DNA of 64,000 bases from Sporosarcina gallistercoris (GCF_014836415.1 NZ_JACSQY010000004.1:110294-174293), one strand, 5' to 3'; numbered from the stretch's first letter, positions 8,342-16,415 are shown. Numbers and translations are program-made. Notes: generated by a model from the sequence alone, not told the origin.

Positions 8342-9730
8342 TTATTGCGTTTTCTTCAAGAAGAGAGACAGCACCACATTCATGACAGCCAGCACTAAAC
8401 TGAACGTAAATACCATAGAAGTACCTGCCGCGGTAGCCGCCATTAAGGTTGCACCCTCCGCTAAAGCTGCTACTTGTTTAGCAGATAGTATTGAAATCAT
8501 AATGGCGATTCCGACAGCCCCTGATACTTGCTGTGAGGTTTGGGTAACCGCAATGCCATCCGGATAGAGCCGTTTCGGTAAGGCATTCAACGTATTCGTC
8601 TGAACCGCTCCGATCGTCATACCTACGCCAAGCATCATCACGATATGTGTAACAACCATCATCCACAAAGCTGTTTCTGTTCCATATTGAGAATAGAGGG
8701 CATATCCTGCCACTACGAGCAGCGTTCCTGGTGTAATGATTGCACGCGGGCCATACCGGTCGAATAAGCGTCCAATCGGAGGAGCCAGAATGCAATTCAA
8801 CAAACTTCCCGGCAGCAAGACCAGTCCTGTTGCAAAAGCCGAAATGATGAGTACCACTTGCATATACATCGGTAAAACCACGAGCATGGAAAGCATACTG
8901 AAGAACGTAATACTATTCATAGTGAAACCTATTACAAATTGGGGATGTTTGAAAACTTGCAAGTTCAGCATCGGTGATTCGAGCTTCATCTGTCGGACAA
9001 CGAATAATACGAGTGCAACAAGTCCGATGACGATTGTTCCGATTACCGTCATACTTCCCCATCCATAGTCCCCGCTGCTGCTAAATCCGTACACCAACCC
9101 ACCGAAACCAAGAGTGGATAAGATGACTGATAGACTGTCGATTCGAGTTTCCCGAACTTCATTTACATTCGGGATGAAGATGTACCCGAATACTAAAGAA
9201 AACAGCAGTACCGGTAACGTAACTCCAAAAATCCAATGCCACGAGAGTGTATCCAGGATCAGTCCTGCGAGGGTAGGCCCTAGTGTAGGTCCAGCCAGGA
9301 TCACCAGACCCATGATTCCCATAGCGCCTCCGCGTTCGTTCGGCGGATAAATCGTGAAAATCACATTTTGTGTCAACGGTAACACGATGGCAAGGCCTGC
9401 TGCCTGAATGACACGTGCAATGATCAGGACACTAAAGACAGGCGCAACTGCAGCAGTACCCGTTCCTATTATCGATAAAGTCAGCGATGCGATGAAAAGC
9501 TGACGTGTTGTAAATTTTTGCATCAGATTCCCTGTAATCGGAACAAGTATTCCGAGCGTCAAGAAGTAGCCTGTAGCCAGCCATTGAATTGCAGTTGTAC
9601 TTACTTGAAAAATGTGGCTGAGTTCGCCTAGCGCAATATTCAAGGCGGTCTCGCTGAACAACCCGACAAACCCTGCCGTGAATAACGCCAACATGATAAA
9701 TCCTCTTTTAATTTCTCGTTCCTTCACCAT
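8342..9730 (-). CDS. DHA2-family MFS multidrug efflux transporter, LmrB-like
   Basis: Started at MVKEREIKRG the protein has 462 residues; a longer frame upstream overlaps the regulator gene and is rejected. It is strongly hydrophobic with about 14 predicted membrane segments, as expected for the EmrB/QacA (DHA2) drug:proton antiporters. GPTLGPTLAG in the fifth helix is the antiporter motif. It starts five bases after the stop of a TetR-family gene, as in the B. subtilis lmrAB pair for lincomycin resistance. The family is sure; the drug is not. Confidence 0.85.
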   Translation of the reverse strand: MVKEREIKRGFIMLALFTAGFVGLFSETALNIALGELSHIFQVSTTAIQWLATGYFLTLGILVPITGNLMQKFTTRQLFIASLTLSIIGTGTAAVAPVFSVLIIARVIQAAGLAIVLPLTQNVIFTIYPPNERGGAMGIMGLVILAGPTLGPTLAGLILDTLSWHWIFGVTLPVLLFSLVFGYIFIPNVNEVRETRIDSLSVILSTLGFGGLVYGFSSSGDYGWGSMTVIGTIVIGLVALVLFVVRQMKLESPMLNLQVFKHPQFVIGFTMNSITFFSMLSMLVVLPMYMQVVLIISAFATGLVLLPGSLLNCILAPPIGRLFDRYGPRAIITPGTLLVVAGYALYSQYGTETALWMMVVTHIVMMLGVGMTIGAVQTNTLNALPKRLYPDGIAVTQTSQQVSGAVGIAIMISILSAKQVAALAEGATLMAATAAGTSMVFTFSLVLAVMNVVLSLFLKKTQ

Positions 9731-9735
9731 ACTTT

Positions 9736-10296
9736 TTAAAACTCCTTCATCAATTGAGGTATGACGTTCGATATCGTTTGTAAAGGGAGAGAAGAGTTTT
9801 GCGCACGACACAGGAGCAATCCGCCTTCTATGGATGCAGTCAAGAACAATGCAACGGAGGACGCACGATCACTTGAAAAACCGTCTTCAAGTAATTTGGC
9901 ACAGAAGATGGATTCGATTTGTTCATAAAGCGCTCTGCAAGCTTCACGAGCAGGTTCGCTAAGCAGAGACATCTCACTTACGATACTGCTGAACGTATAT
10001 CCCGCAATCGTTCCATCCCGATCCAAATCGCTGATCATCTCGCCAATAACCGCACGCGCTGCCGCTTCTGTAGAAGCAGTGCCGTGAAAGACCAATTCAA
10101 TATCTCTAGTGAGCGTCTGGTTGAGCGAATGTAAACATGCAATGAGCAACTCTTCCTTACCTGCTGGAAAATGGTGATAGAGTGCTCCCTTCGTAATTCC
10201 GCAAGCTTGCAGCAATTCGTTCAACCCTACGGATTTGTAGCCTCTCTGCTGAAAAAGCGTTGTCGCCGTTTCAATCATTCGTGTTTTTGTATCCAC
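9736..10296 (-). CDS. TetR-family repressor, LmrA/YxaF-like
   Basis: The 186-residue protein has an N-terminal helix-turn-helix at about residues 23-43 (LNELLQACGITKGALYHHF), then a ligand-binding domain. The HFPAGKEELL segment is typical of LmrA/YxaF repressors. The start is GTG after AGGAAG. It is the first gene of a two-gene operon with the efflux pump and probably represses it until a drug binds. An 18-bp palindrome lies just upstream of its start, consistent with autoregulation. Confidence 0.85.
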   Translation of the reverse strand: MDTKTRMIETATTLFQQRGYKSVGLNELLQACGITKGALYHHFPAGKEELLIACLHSLNQTLTRDIELVFHGTASTEAAARAVIGEMISDLDRDGTIAGYTFSSIVSEMSLLSEPAREACRALYEQIESIFCAKLLEDGFSSDRASSVALFLTASIEGGLLLCRAQNSSLPLQTISNVIPQLMKEF

Positions 10297-10317
10297 AATT
10301 CTCTTCCTTCCTTCGAC

Positions 10318-10335
10318 ATACCAACCGGTCTGTAT
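10318..10335. promoter_or_regulatory. palindromic operator for the TetR-family repressor
   Basis: ATACCAACCGGTCTGTAT is a near-perfect dyad centred on ACCGGT, about 22 bases upstream of the regulator start. It resembles the GACCGGTC-type LmrA/YxaF box as I recall it. Confidence 0.7.
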
Positions 10336-10388
10336 TACTATAGCAGAACTTTCCCGAATGATGTAAGTGTTTTTTTAGATGAATACCT

Positions 10389-10419
10389 AAAAAAGCTCCG
10401 AGCGGAATGCTCAGAGCTT
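10389..10419 (-). terminator. intrinsic terminator after the FMN reductase gene
   Basis: AAGCTC and GAGC pair with GCTC and GAGCTT across one mismatch and a short loop. An A-run before the stem supplies the T-run on the minus strand, just past the reductase stop. Confidence 0.75.
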
Positions 10420-10452
10420 ACTTGTATGTTTTCATTGATCGGATTTTAAATG

Positions 10453-10995
10453 TTATCTCAATGTTTTTAATGCGCCGCTCCAAGCAATTACCTGATCGAG
10501 CATTAAGTTCACATTATCTAAATGTAGTTCTTGCGGCTTCAATACAGATCCGTTTTCAAAGTCCGTAAAGAGAGAGAGCGTAGGATGGGTGCGCACATCT
10601 GCAATCATGAGTTCTCCCATGATACCTCGCAAATGTTCTGCTGCTCGAGCACCTCCTGTTGAACCATAACTCACAATTCCCGCGGCTTTGTTATTCCATG
10701 CCTCACGCGCAAAATCCAAAGCATTTTTCAGCGCTCCTGAAATACTATGATTGTACTCCGCGACAACAAATACAAAGCCATCCAAACTAGCAAGCTTGTC
10801 ATTCCAAGCCGTAATTCCCGGCTCCGTCCCATCAGTTGTCCCTAAGAACGGCAATTGGAATTCAGCGATATCGATGATTTCATAATTGGCATCTCCCCGT
10901 TTGTCTGCAATCCCTTTCACCCATTCCCCAACTTGCGGGCTAACTCGACCTTCACGCGTACTCCCTAAGATAATTCCGATATTCATTGTATTCAT
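10453..10995 (-). CDS. NADPH-dependent FMN reductase family protein
   Basis: Started at MNTMNIG, eight bases after AAGGAGG, the protein has 180 residues. GSTREGR (11-17) binds the FMN phosphate in the flavodoxin-like NADPH-dependent FMN reductase/azoreductase family. VVAEYNHSISGALKNALDF is the usual flavin-binding segment. It likely reduces quinones, azo compounds or free flavin. It lies 93 bases downstream of a catechol dioxygenase-like gene on the same strand with no terminator between, so the two may be co-transcribed under the redox regulator upstream. Confidence 0.85.
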   Translation of the reverse strand: MNTMNIGIILGSTREGRVSPQVGEWVKGIADKRGDANYEIIDIAEFQLPFLGTTDGTEPGITAWNDKLASLDGFVFVVAEYNHSISGALKNALDFAREAWNNKAAGIVSYGSTGGARAAEHLRGIMGELMIADVRTHPTLSLFTDFENGSVLKPQELHLDNVNLMLDQVIAWSGALKTLR

Positions 10996-11088
10996 GTTGT
11001 TTTCCTCCTTGTTTTTTTTAGTGAGTATTCTTGTAAAAAAACCCATTTCCTTGACACCATCCTATTCTTTCTTCTTTAGCCAGCCTGC

Positions 11089-11940
11089 TTATACCTCTAA
11101 TACGATTCGATTTCCTGAAGGATCGGATGTGATATAGCGACGGTCTTCTTCCTTCACATTTCCGCCAATGCGGTTAATATTCTTGATGGTTTCCAATCGC
11201 ACATCTTCATCAGGTAAAACGAGCGTAAAGGATTGCAGACCTACACTATTATGAGATGGCGCCGGAGCTCCCTCCCCATTCCATATGTTGACTGCTATAT
11301 GATGGTGGTATTTCCCGGAAGAAAGGAACAATGCCTGCCTGCCGTACCGGTTAACGACATCGAGTCCTAACCCATTCACGTAGAACTCTTCAGTTTCCAC
11401 TAATTCAGAAACGTGTAAATGGATATGCCCCATCACCGTTCCTTCCGGCATTCCTTGCCATGACGATTCGGTACTGGAAGCCGATAGCAAGTCATCAAAA
11501 TCAAGAGGATCTACTGTCATCTTCACTTCTTCCGCTTCCCAGCTCCATTCAGAAGGAGATCGATCGATATAGATCTCAATACCGTTACCATCTATGTCAT
11601 TGAGGTATAGTGCTTCACTGACAAGATGATCGGATGATGCTAACGGAATACCTTGTTTGGATAGATGAACAACGAGATCTGCTAAATCCGATCTCTGCGG
11701 TAAAAGAATTGCAAAGTGATACAATCCTGTAGTTCTACCTTGCTTAGGCACCGCATTTTCCGGCTGCACCAAAGACAAGATACTGGTTTTTCCATCCGCA
11801 GTCAGCTTCACGGATGAAGGAGTTTGCTCCAAGATATCGAAACCAAGAATGTCTTGGTAGAAAGATATTGACTGCTTCAGGTTTTTCACTTTAATTTGGA
11901 CGTGACCAACAAATGTTGTGGGTTTTGTATGGAAATTCAT
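11089..11940 (-). CDS. catE: CatE-like two-domain VOC dioxygenase (catechol 2,3-dioxygenase type)
   Basis: The 283-residue protein consists of two vicinal-oxygen-chelate halves. GHVQI and YHFAILLP mark the first; GHIHLHV, HHHIAVNIW and GNRIVLEV mark the second and hold the likely iron ligands. It resembles B. subtilis CatE (YfiE), which opens catechol rings. Two ATG codons follow AGGAGG; the second has the better spacing. A DUF24/HxlR-type regulator gene diverges from it, as expected for CatR/YodB control of thiol-reactive quinones. The exact substrate is inferred. Confidence 0.8.
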   Translation of the reverse strand: MNFHTKPTTFVGHVQIKVKNLKQSISFYQDILGFDILEQTPSSVKLTADGKTSILSLVQPENAVPKQGRTTGLYHFAILLPQRSDLADLVVHLSKQGIPLASSDHLVSEALYLNDIDGNGIEIYIDRSPSEWSWEAEEVKMTVDPLDFDDLLSASSTESSWQGMPEGTVMGHIHLHVSELVETEEFYVNGLGLDVVNRYGRQALFLSSGKYHHHIAVNIWNGEGAPAPSHNSVGLQSFTLVLPDEDVRLETIKNINRIGGNVKEEDRRYITSDPSGNRIVLEV

Positions 11941-12024
11941 CATAATCCTCCTATCATTTTTGTATTCAGTGGTTCATAAATTTTCGACACAACGCATGCT
12001 GCTACAATCTCCTTTTATAATCTA

Positions 12025-12039
12025 GTTACTTTATGTAAC
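12025..12039. promoter_or_regulatory. candidate CatR/YodB-type operator between catE and the regulator
   Basis: GTTAC-TTTAT-GTAAC is a perfect inverted repeat, with TA to the left and CAACTA to the right extending it imperfectly. It is similar in form to the TTACTA...TAGTAA boxes of DUF24 regulators. It sits about 85 bases from catE and 100 from the regulator start. Confidence 0.55.
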
Positions 12040-12139
12040 CAACTATATATCAGTAATAAAGTATTGTCAAGTGCATTTGTTTTATAATGTAAGAAGAATG
12101 AAGTTCGTGTTATACTGGGAGTAGAGAGGTGTATATACC

Positions 12140-12478
12140 ATGAAATATTCGACCATATGTCCAAAATTCGAAAAAGCCATTTCCCTCCTGAGTCAAAGAT
12201 GGACGGGGCTAGTCATTTACCAACTATTATTAGGGACTCAACGGTTTAGCGAGATTCAGTCAGCTGTCGGAATCAGCGGAAAGGTCTTATCTGATCGTTT
12301 GAAAGATTTGGAAAGCCAAGGAATTGTTAAACGGGAAGTATTTCCTGAAACTCCTGTGATTATTGAATACTCCTTAACCGAAAAAGGACACGCCATGGCA
12401 CCTGTTTTAAAAGAAATCGAAAACTGGTCGCAACATTGGGTAACCTCAGAAGAGGACGCATCCCACGAGCTTGACTAG
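12140..12478 (+). CDS. DUF24/HxlR-family redox-sensing regulator, CatR/YodB-like
   Basis: The 112-residue winged helix-turn-helix protein carries one N-terminal cysteine at position 7 followed by PKFEKA, the placement of the redox-sensing cysteine in B. subtilis CatR and YodB. QRWTGLVIYQLLLG and RFSEIQ are typical of the family. A cysteine-modifying quinone or diamide would release it from DNA. It diverges from the CatE-like gene, its most likely target. HxlR, the formaldehyde regulator, belongs to the same family, so regulation of hxlAB cannot be excluded but is less likely. Confidence 0.85.
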   Translation: MKYSTICPKFEKAISLLSQRWTGLVIYQLLLGTQRFSEIQSAVGISGKVLSDRLKDLESQGIVKREVFPETPVIIEYSLTEKGHAMAPVLKEIENWSQHWVTSEEDASHELD

Positions 12479-12485
12479 AATTGGC

Positions 12486-12520
12486 AAAGAGAGCTTGCTA
12501 CATAGCATGCTCTCTTTTTT
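12486..12520 (+). terminator. intrinsic terminator of the DUF24 regulator
   Basis: AAAGAGAGC pairs with GCTCTCTTT, with an inner GCT/AGC pair, followed by a T-run. Confidence 0.85.
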
Positions 12521-12673
12521 CATGAAATAACTCCCCTACACTCTATTTATTTTCAAATGTAATTCCACGATTCATCATGGTGTTTGCATTACTTGACTGC
12601 TCCATATGTTGCCTTCCACCACTCTCCATACACCACAGCAGTACTAATTGAATGCACAAACTCAAGAAAAAAC

Positions 12674-13045
12674 GCATTGCTAAAGAGCATTTCGCCAAAC
12701 TGTAGACAAAAGTGTAGGGGATCAATTTGATTCCCTCCTTTTGTCTTTTTTGCATCGTTGACTCTGAAAATGAAAGCTAACAGGCCGTTGATCTCCGTTC
12801 CGGACGGGCGCTTTCCGGGGGCTTGCCCTCAGCCAATCGAACGACGAAGAGTTCGATTTGCCGTATTTTAGTGAACTTCGCTAAAATTAAGGCATCATTA
12901 ATCCTCCTCGCTTTGCTCAGTCCGGTTTTTTTTGAAAACACGTGCTCCTAACGCTTCGCTTTTACTCGCAAAAGCCGTTCTTCGTTACGGCTTTCGCTGA
13001 TCCCCAGGAGTCGCCGTCCTGCACTTCAATCAACTGAATCTCCCA
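12674..13045. repeat. left arm of a ~1 kb long inverted repeat
   Basis: Reading inward, the arm holds a small hairpin (GCATTGCT-AAAG-AGCAT), a terminator hairpin, and a GC-rich block with CGCTTTCCG, CAGCCAATCGAAC, ACACGTGCTCCTAACGCTTC and GGAGTCGCCGT. The complement of the same blocks recurs in the same order in the right arm. An extra hairpin at about 12969-12993 (AAAGCCGT/ACGGCTTT) is found only in this arm. No intact gene lies within it. Confidence 0.8.
12705..12751 (+). terminator. inward-facing terminator in the left repeat arm
   Basis: GACAAAAG pairs with CTTTTGTC and AGGGGATCAA with TTGATTCCCT, followed by six T. No gene ends just upstream. The position fits a terminator shielding an insertion element from outside transcription. 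Confidence 0.8.
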
Positions 13046-13298
13046 TGAGACATTCACATCTTACAAGCAAAGAATTCAGTTGGCGGGCTCTTTGTCCATC
13101 GCATAGTACGCGATGGATACCCCAAAATGTGCTTTGTGTATTGAATTTATTGAGTACAACAATATCTATGCTAGGTCTCCCGTATATCGAATACAGTTTT
13201 TCAACCAATGGATAAATGAAGTAAAAATCACTAGCTGCATCTAATTTACGAACCAGATGGTCTTGCGGAACTACCTGTTCAATCGCACGCAGCTCCAT
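13026..13298 (-). pseudogene. IS1182-family transposase, N-terminal remnant
   Basis: The 90 codons match the N-terminus of IS1182-type transposases: RAIEQVVPQDHLVRKLD, DFYFIYPLVEKLYS and GRPSIDIVVL are recognisable. The following segment, where functional copies read roughly FKMVFIQYLFGIRSMRQT, is badly scrambled. The catalytic domain is absent: a full transposase has about 450 residues. The fragment sits at the centre of a long inverted repeat. It is clearly dead, apparently by internal deletion and decay. Confidence 0.75.
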
Positions 13299-13325
13299 CT
13301 GTCCCCGTTCATCACCTCATTCGAT

Positions 13326-13656
13326 AGTTGGGAGATCCTGTTGATTGTAGCGGAGAGCGGTGACTCCGGAGGGATCAGCAAAAGCGAAGCGTTAGGAGCA
13401 CGTGTTTTCGAAGACCCTGGACTGAGCAACGCGAGGAAGATGAGTGCTGCCTTAATTTCAGCAAAGTTCGCTAATATACGGCTAATCGAACTCTTCGTGG
13501 TTCGATTGGCTGAGAGCAAGCCCCTCGGAAAGCGTCCGCTCGCAGCGGAAATCAGCTTTTCATTGTTTATTCCGTTGAAAAATAAAAAAGACTGTAGGCA
13601 AACCCCATGATTTCTGGAGTTTGTCTACAGTCTGACGCATTGCTAAAGAGCAATGC
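13326..13656. repeat. right arm of the ~1 kb long inverted repeat
   Basis: The reverse complement of this arm matches the left arm block by block, including AAAACACGTGCTCCTAACGC, CAGCCAATCGAAC and CGCTTTCCG. It ends outward in a terminator hairpin and a perfect hairpin GCATTGCT-AAAG-AGCAATGC (13637-13656). The arms are diverged, so this is an old structure. Confidence 0.8.
13584..13632 (-). terminator. terminator in the right repeat arm, downstream of the BCCT gene
   Basis: GACTGTAGGCAAAC pairs with GTTTGTCTACAGTC around a 15-base loop. Six A before it give the minus-strand T-run. It belongs to the repeat arm but is placed to terminate the BCCT transporter transcript. Confidence 0.8.
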
Positions 13657-13720
13657 GCGTTTCGTTGTTCTATATTCTTCACGATGTAAGTTCTGTTACA
13701 AAATCCGATAGTAACAGAAA

Positions 13721-15262
13721 CTACTCTTTTTCAACAATCCCCTGTTCGATCGCAAGCACTTTTGCCACTTTCGGTGCGTACCATACCACGAGAATCAAAA
13801 GGAACGATACTGGAACTGCGGCAATGACGACAAATGACTGCAAAGCGCCGATTCCTCCGCCGCCGATTTTAATGAGGATCGTGGCGATTGTGGCCATGAT
13901 GACCGCCCAAAATACACGAACGACTTTTGGTGGGTTTCCGTCGCCCGTCACGGCCATGGAAATCGAATACGACATGGAGTCCACTGTCGTCACTACAAAT
14001 AGTGTCGTCAAAATCAAGAAAACAGTAGGCATGATGAATCCTAGCGGCATTTGTTCCGCTATGGCGATAATTGCACTCGGCAATCCGCCTTCGTTCAATG
14101 GACCGCTGACTGAACCTGTATTGTTCAACTCGTAGAAAATACCCGTTCCGCCAAGTACCGTGAACCAAAAGTTTGTAATGACAGGTGCTATAACAGCAAC
14201 CACTAAAAAGATTTCACGGATTTTTCTTCCATTGGAGATTCTTGCAACGAATAATGCCACCAACGGGCCGAATCCTATGAACCATCCGAAGAAGAAGAGC
14301 ATCCAGCTTCCTAGCCATGCCTCATCCCCGCGGAATGTACTGATACTCACGAAATCACTGACATACGTACCAAAGGAAGACATGAACGTGTTGACGATGA
14401 ACAGACCCGGACCGAATACGATCAGGAAGACGGCAATTATCGCCACTAAGTTCACGTTCAGTTTACTTAAGAATTGTATCCCCTTCTCGATACCTGTAAG
14501 GGTGGACACGAGAACAACTCCTGTCAAAATAACGATGACCGAAAGCTGCGTTACGAATGTATCCGGTATGCCGAAGATCGCACTGACTCCATAGCTGACT
14601 TGCAACCCGAGAAAACCGATCGGCCCAATCGTACCAGCGGCAGCACCTATGATACAAAATACATCGGCTGCCGTACCCCATTTGCTCGTTAAAATTCTCT
14701 CTTTTAAAATCGGATACAAAAGGGTTCTCGGTTTCAACGGCATCCCCTTATGCTTATGCGCATAGATCAAAATGATGGAACTGATCGCACCGTAGACAGA
14801 CCATGCGGTGAAGCCCCATGACATGTAACTTTGAGCCAATGCAGGCCCAATCGCTTCAACTGTCCCGCCTTCTATCCCTTTATGCATGGGAGGCACGTCC
14901 AGAAAATAATACATAGGCTCTGCCGCCGCCCAAAAGACACCGCCCGCGCCTAAGCCCGTCGTCAAAATGACGGCCACCCATTTGAAATAAGACATCTCAG
15001 GCTTCTTTGCATCGCCCAGACGGACTTTGCCATACTTTGAAAACGCCAAAACCGCACCTACTGCAAAAGTGGCCATCATGAGAAATTGCCAATACGCCCC
15101 AAAGTAGCGAATGGATAAATCGAATCCCTTATTCACAAAGTTGCTGACCTGGTCCACTTTAAAAATCGAAAACAGCACGAATGCCATTAAAATGCCACCA
15201 CTCCATAGAAATACAGGCCAATCAATCTTCCGACGAATAATCTTCCAAAAGTCGTTCGTCAT
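13721..15262 (-). CDS. BCCT-family transporter (betaine/carnitine/choline type)
   Basis: The 513-residue protein has about 12 hydrophobic segments typical of the betaine-choline-carnitine transporter family, which imports osmoprotectants with sodium or by exchange. GLGAGGVFWAAAEPMYY is the glycine-rich motif of the third helix. The family signature in helix 8, normally rich in tryptophan (W-x-W-W), reads WMLFFFGWFIGFGPL here, so substrate contacts may differ and glycine betaine should not be assumed. The start follows GGAGGAG. A promoter, a palindrome and a terminator lie upstream in its leader. Confidence 0.85.
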   Translation of the reverse strand: MTNDFWKIIRRKIDWPVFLWSGGILMAFVLFSIFKVDQVSNFVNKGFDLSIRYFGAYWQFLMMATFAVGAVLAFSKYGKVRLGDAKKPEMSYFKWVAVILTTGLGAGGVFWAAAEPMYYFLDVPPMHKGIEGGTVEAIGPALAQSYMSWGFTAWSVYGAISSIILIYAHKHKGMPLKPRTLLYPILKERILTSKWGTAADVFCIIGAAAGTIGPIGFLGLQVSYGVSAIFGIPDTFVTQLSVIVILTGVVLVSTLTGIEKGIQFLSKLNVNLVAIIAVFLIVFGPGLFIVNTFMSSFGTYVSDFVSISTFRGDEAWLGSWMLFFFGWFIGFGPLVALFVARISNGRKIREIFLVVAVIAPVITNFWFTVLGGTGIFYELNNTGSVSGPLNEGGLPSAIIAIAEQMPLGFIMPTVFLILTTLFVVTTVDSMSYSISMAVTGDGNPPKVVRVFWAVIMATIATILIKIGGGGIGALQSFVVIAAVPVSFLLILVVWYAPKVAKVLAIEQGIVEKE

Positions 15263-15368
15263 AATTCTCCTCCAATATTCGTTTTGCTTTCACATCTATA
15301 ATGTATTTCCGAGACAATCACAGTTACAGCTTAACCTTCTTCCCCTCTACTTCTTCATCAGCACCTGC

Positions 15369-15404
15369 AAAAAAAAAAAGCAACACGATTTGAATTCGTG
15401 TTGC
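15369..15404 (-). terminator. leader terminator (possible attenuator) upstream of the BCCT gene
   Basis: GCAACACGA pairs perfectly with TCGTGTTGC around a 7-base loop, followed on the minus strand by eleven T. It lies about 20 bases downstream of a predicted transcription start and 106 bases before the transporter start codon. It could stop most transcripts early or make a short RNA. Confidence 0.75.
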
Positions 15405-15429
15405 ATGTCTCATACAAAAACTCATAGTA

Positions 15430-15459
15430 CAGGATATATCCTGCCTTCCCACATGTCAA
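15430..15459 (-). promoter_or_regulatory. BCCT promoter with overlapping palindromic operator
   Basis: On the minus strand TTGACA (15454-15459) is 17 bases from TATCCT (15431-15436). The -10 and part of the spacer lie inside CAGGATATATCCTG (15430-15443), a perfect 14-bp palindrome suited to a repressor. Confidence 0.7.
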
Positions 15460-15545
15460 CACATGCCCATATTTTTCTAATATGGTGAAAGGTCAGTCAT
15501 CAGATTTACTTCGGTTTTAACTATGCTTGGATTTGAATCAATAAT

Positions 15546-15576
15546 AAAAAAAGGGCGCCTTCATGGCACCCTTTTT
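15546..15576 (-). terminator. terminator after the methyltransferase gene
   Basis: AAAGGGCGCC pairs with GGCACCCTTT with one mismatch around a 5-base loop. Flanking A and T runs let it act in either direction. Confidence 0.85.
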
Positions 15577-15585
15577 AATATACGA

Positions 15586-16326
15586 TTATCCTGTTTTCTT
15601 CACCTTCACCCGATACGACAAACACTCATGTAATGCCACTCGCTCATGATAGCGCCATTCTTCAAAATCCATCGCACCGCCTGGAAAAATTCCGACGATG
15701 CTTAAACCGGCCTTTTCGCACAGTCCACCAATTTCCTCCAGAGAATAACAGCGTAGGGACTGCGTGACCTTATCCTCTGGATGATCTGGATGCCACCAAG
15801 TATCCAACAGAGAACGTGACCCTTCATCATAATGATATACACGATATGCTGCGTCCACCGTCATCTCTCGGCCATCCACCTGCTGCCAGTACCGTGGCTG
15901 ATAGATGTCGATCAATGCACAGCCATCCTTTTTCATCCAATTACGAATCTGTTGCAAGAGAAGAAGCTGATCCTCATCTGATCCGATTCCGAAACCATCA
16001 AAGTAACTTACAACATCAAATGTCTCTGGCAATTCAAACGTATAGAAATCACCACAATAACTCGTCACCAGTCCATCAGAACGTTCTCTAGCAAACTCCA
16101 CTAACTCAGGCACCAACTCGAGTGTGGTCATCTGGATTCCTTGTTCCGCCAATATTTTCGCAACATCTCCTCTTCCCGCTCCAATGTCGAGCATCACTCG
16201 AAAAGGCTTTCCGACTTGCTCCTTTACTTCGTGAGCGAACTCGGCATATGCATCTTCCATATCTACATTCTGATTCATCCACTCAAATTGCTTCCGATAA
16301 AAGGGTTCTACCCATGATTGTGTCAT
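15586..16326 (-). CDS. class I SAM-dependent methyltransferase
   Basis: The 246-residue protein has motif I LDIGAGRGD at 46-54, then LELVPELVEFARE (acidic residue for the ribose) and a later DVVSYFDGFGIGSDEDQ segment, as in the Rossmann-type methyltransferases that act on small molecules or proteins. No feature identifies the substrate. The start follows AGGAGG. A 10-codon ORF with its own strong ribosome binding site precedes it on the same transcript, which suggests translation-coupled control. The gene is monocistronic, closed by a terminator. Confidence 0.85.
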   Translation of the reverse strand: MTQSWVEPFYRKQFEWMNQNVDMEDAYAEFAHEVKEQVGKPFRVMLDIGAGRGDVAKILAEQGIQMTTLELVPELVEFARERSDGLVTSYCGDFYTFELPETFDVVSYFDGFGIGSDEDQLLLLQQIRNWMKKDGCALIDIYQPRYWQQVDGREMTVDAAYRVYHYDEGSRSLLDTWWHPDHPEDKVTQSLRCYSLEEIGGLCEKAGLSIVGIFPGGAMDFEEWRYHERVALHECLSYRVKVKKTG

Positions 16327-16352
16327 TTAGATTCCTCCTGTAATTTTTTCGT

Positions 16353-16385
16353 TTACAGAGAAGAATTCAAGTACAATTGCGTCAT
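16353..16385 (-). CDS. putative 10-residue leader peptide
   Basis: An ATG six bases after AGGGAGGG opens a frame encoding MTQLYLNSSL and a TAA stop. It ends 26 bases before the methyltransferase start. The Shine-Dalgarno is as strong as any in the window, so the peptide is probably translated. Short ORFs in this position often act as ribosome-stalling sensors ahead of resistance methyltransferases, but no alternative hairpin pair masking the downstream site is obvious. Confidence 0.45.
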   Translation of the reverse strand: MTQLYLNSSL

Positions 16386-16415
16386 GGTCAACCCTCCCTT
16401 TACTAGTTAAAAACG

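Noticed and set aside
12140-12478. Calling the DUF24 regulator hxlR
   Set aside because: It is 10 kb from hxlAB and divergent from a CatE-like gene, and its cysteine at position 7 fits CatR/YodB better.
12543-12755. 70-codon open frame on the minus strand in the IS region
   Set aside because: It runs across the terminator hairpin of the left repeat arm, has no ribosome binding site and no protein-like pattern.
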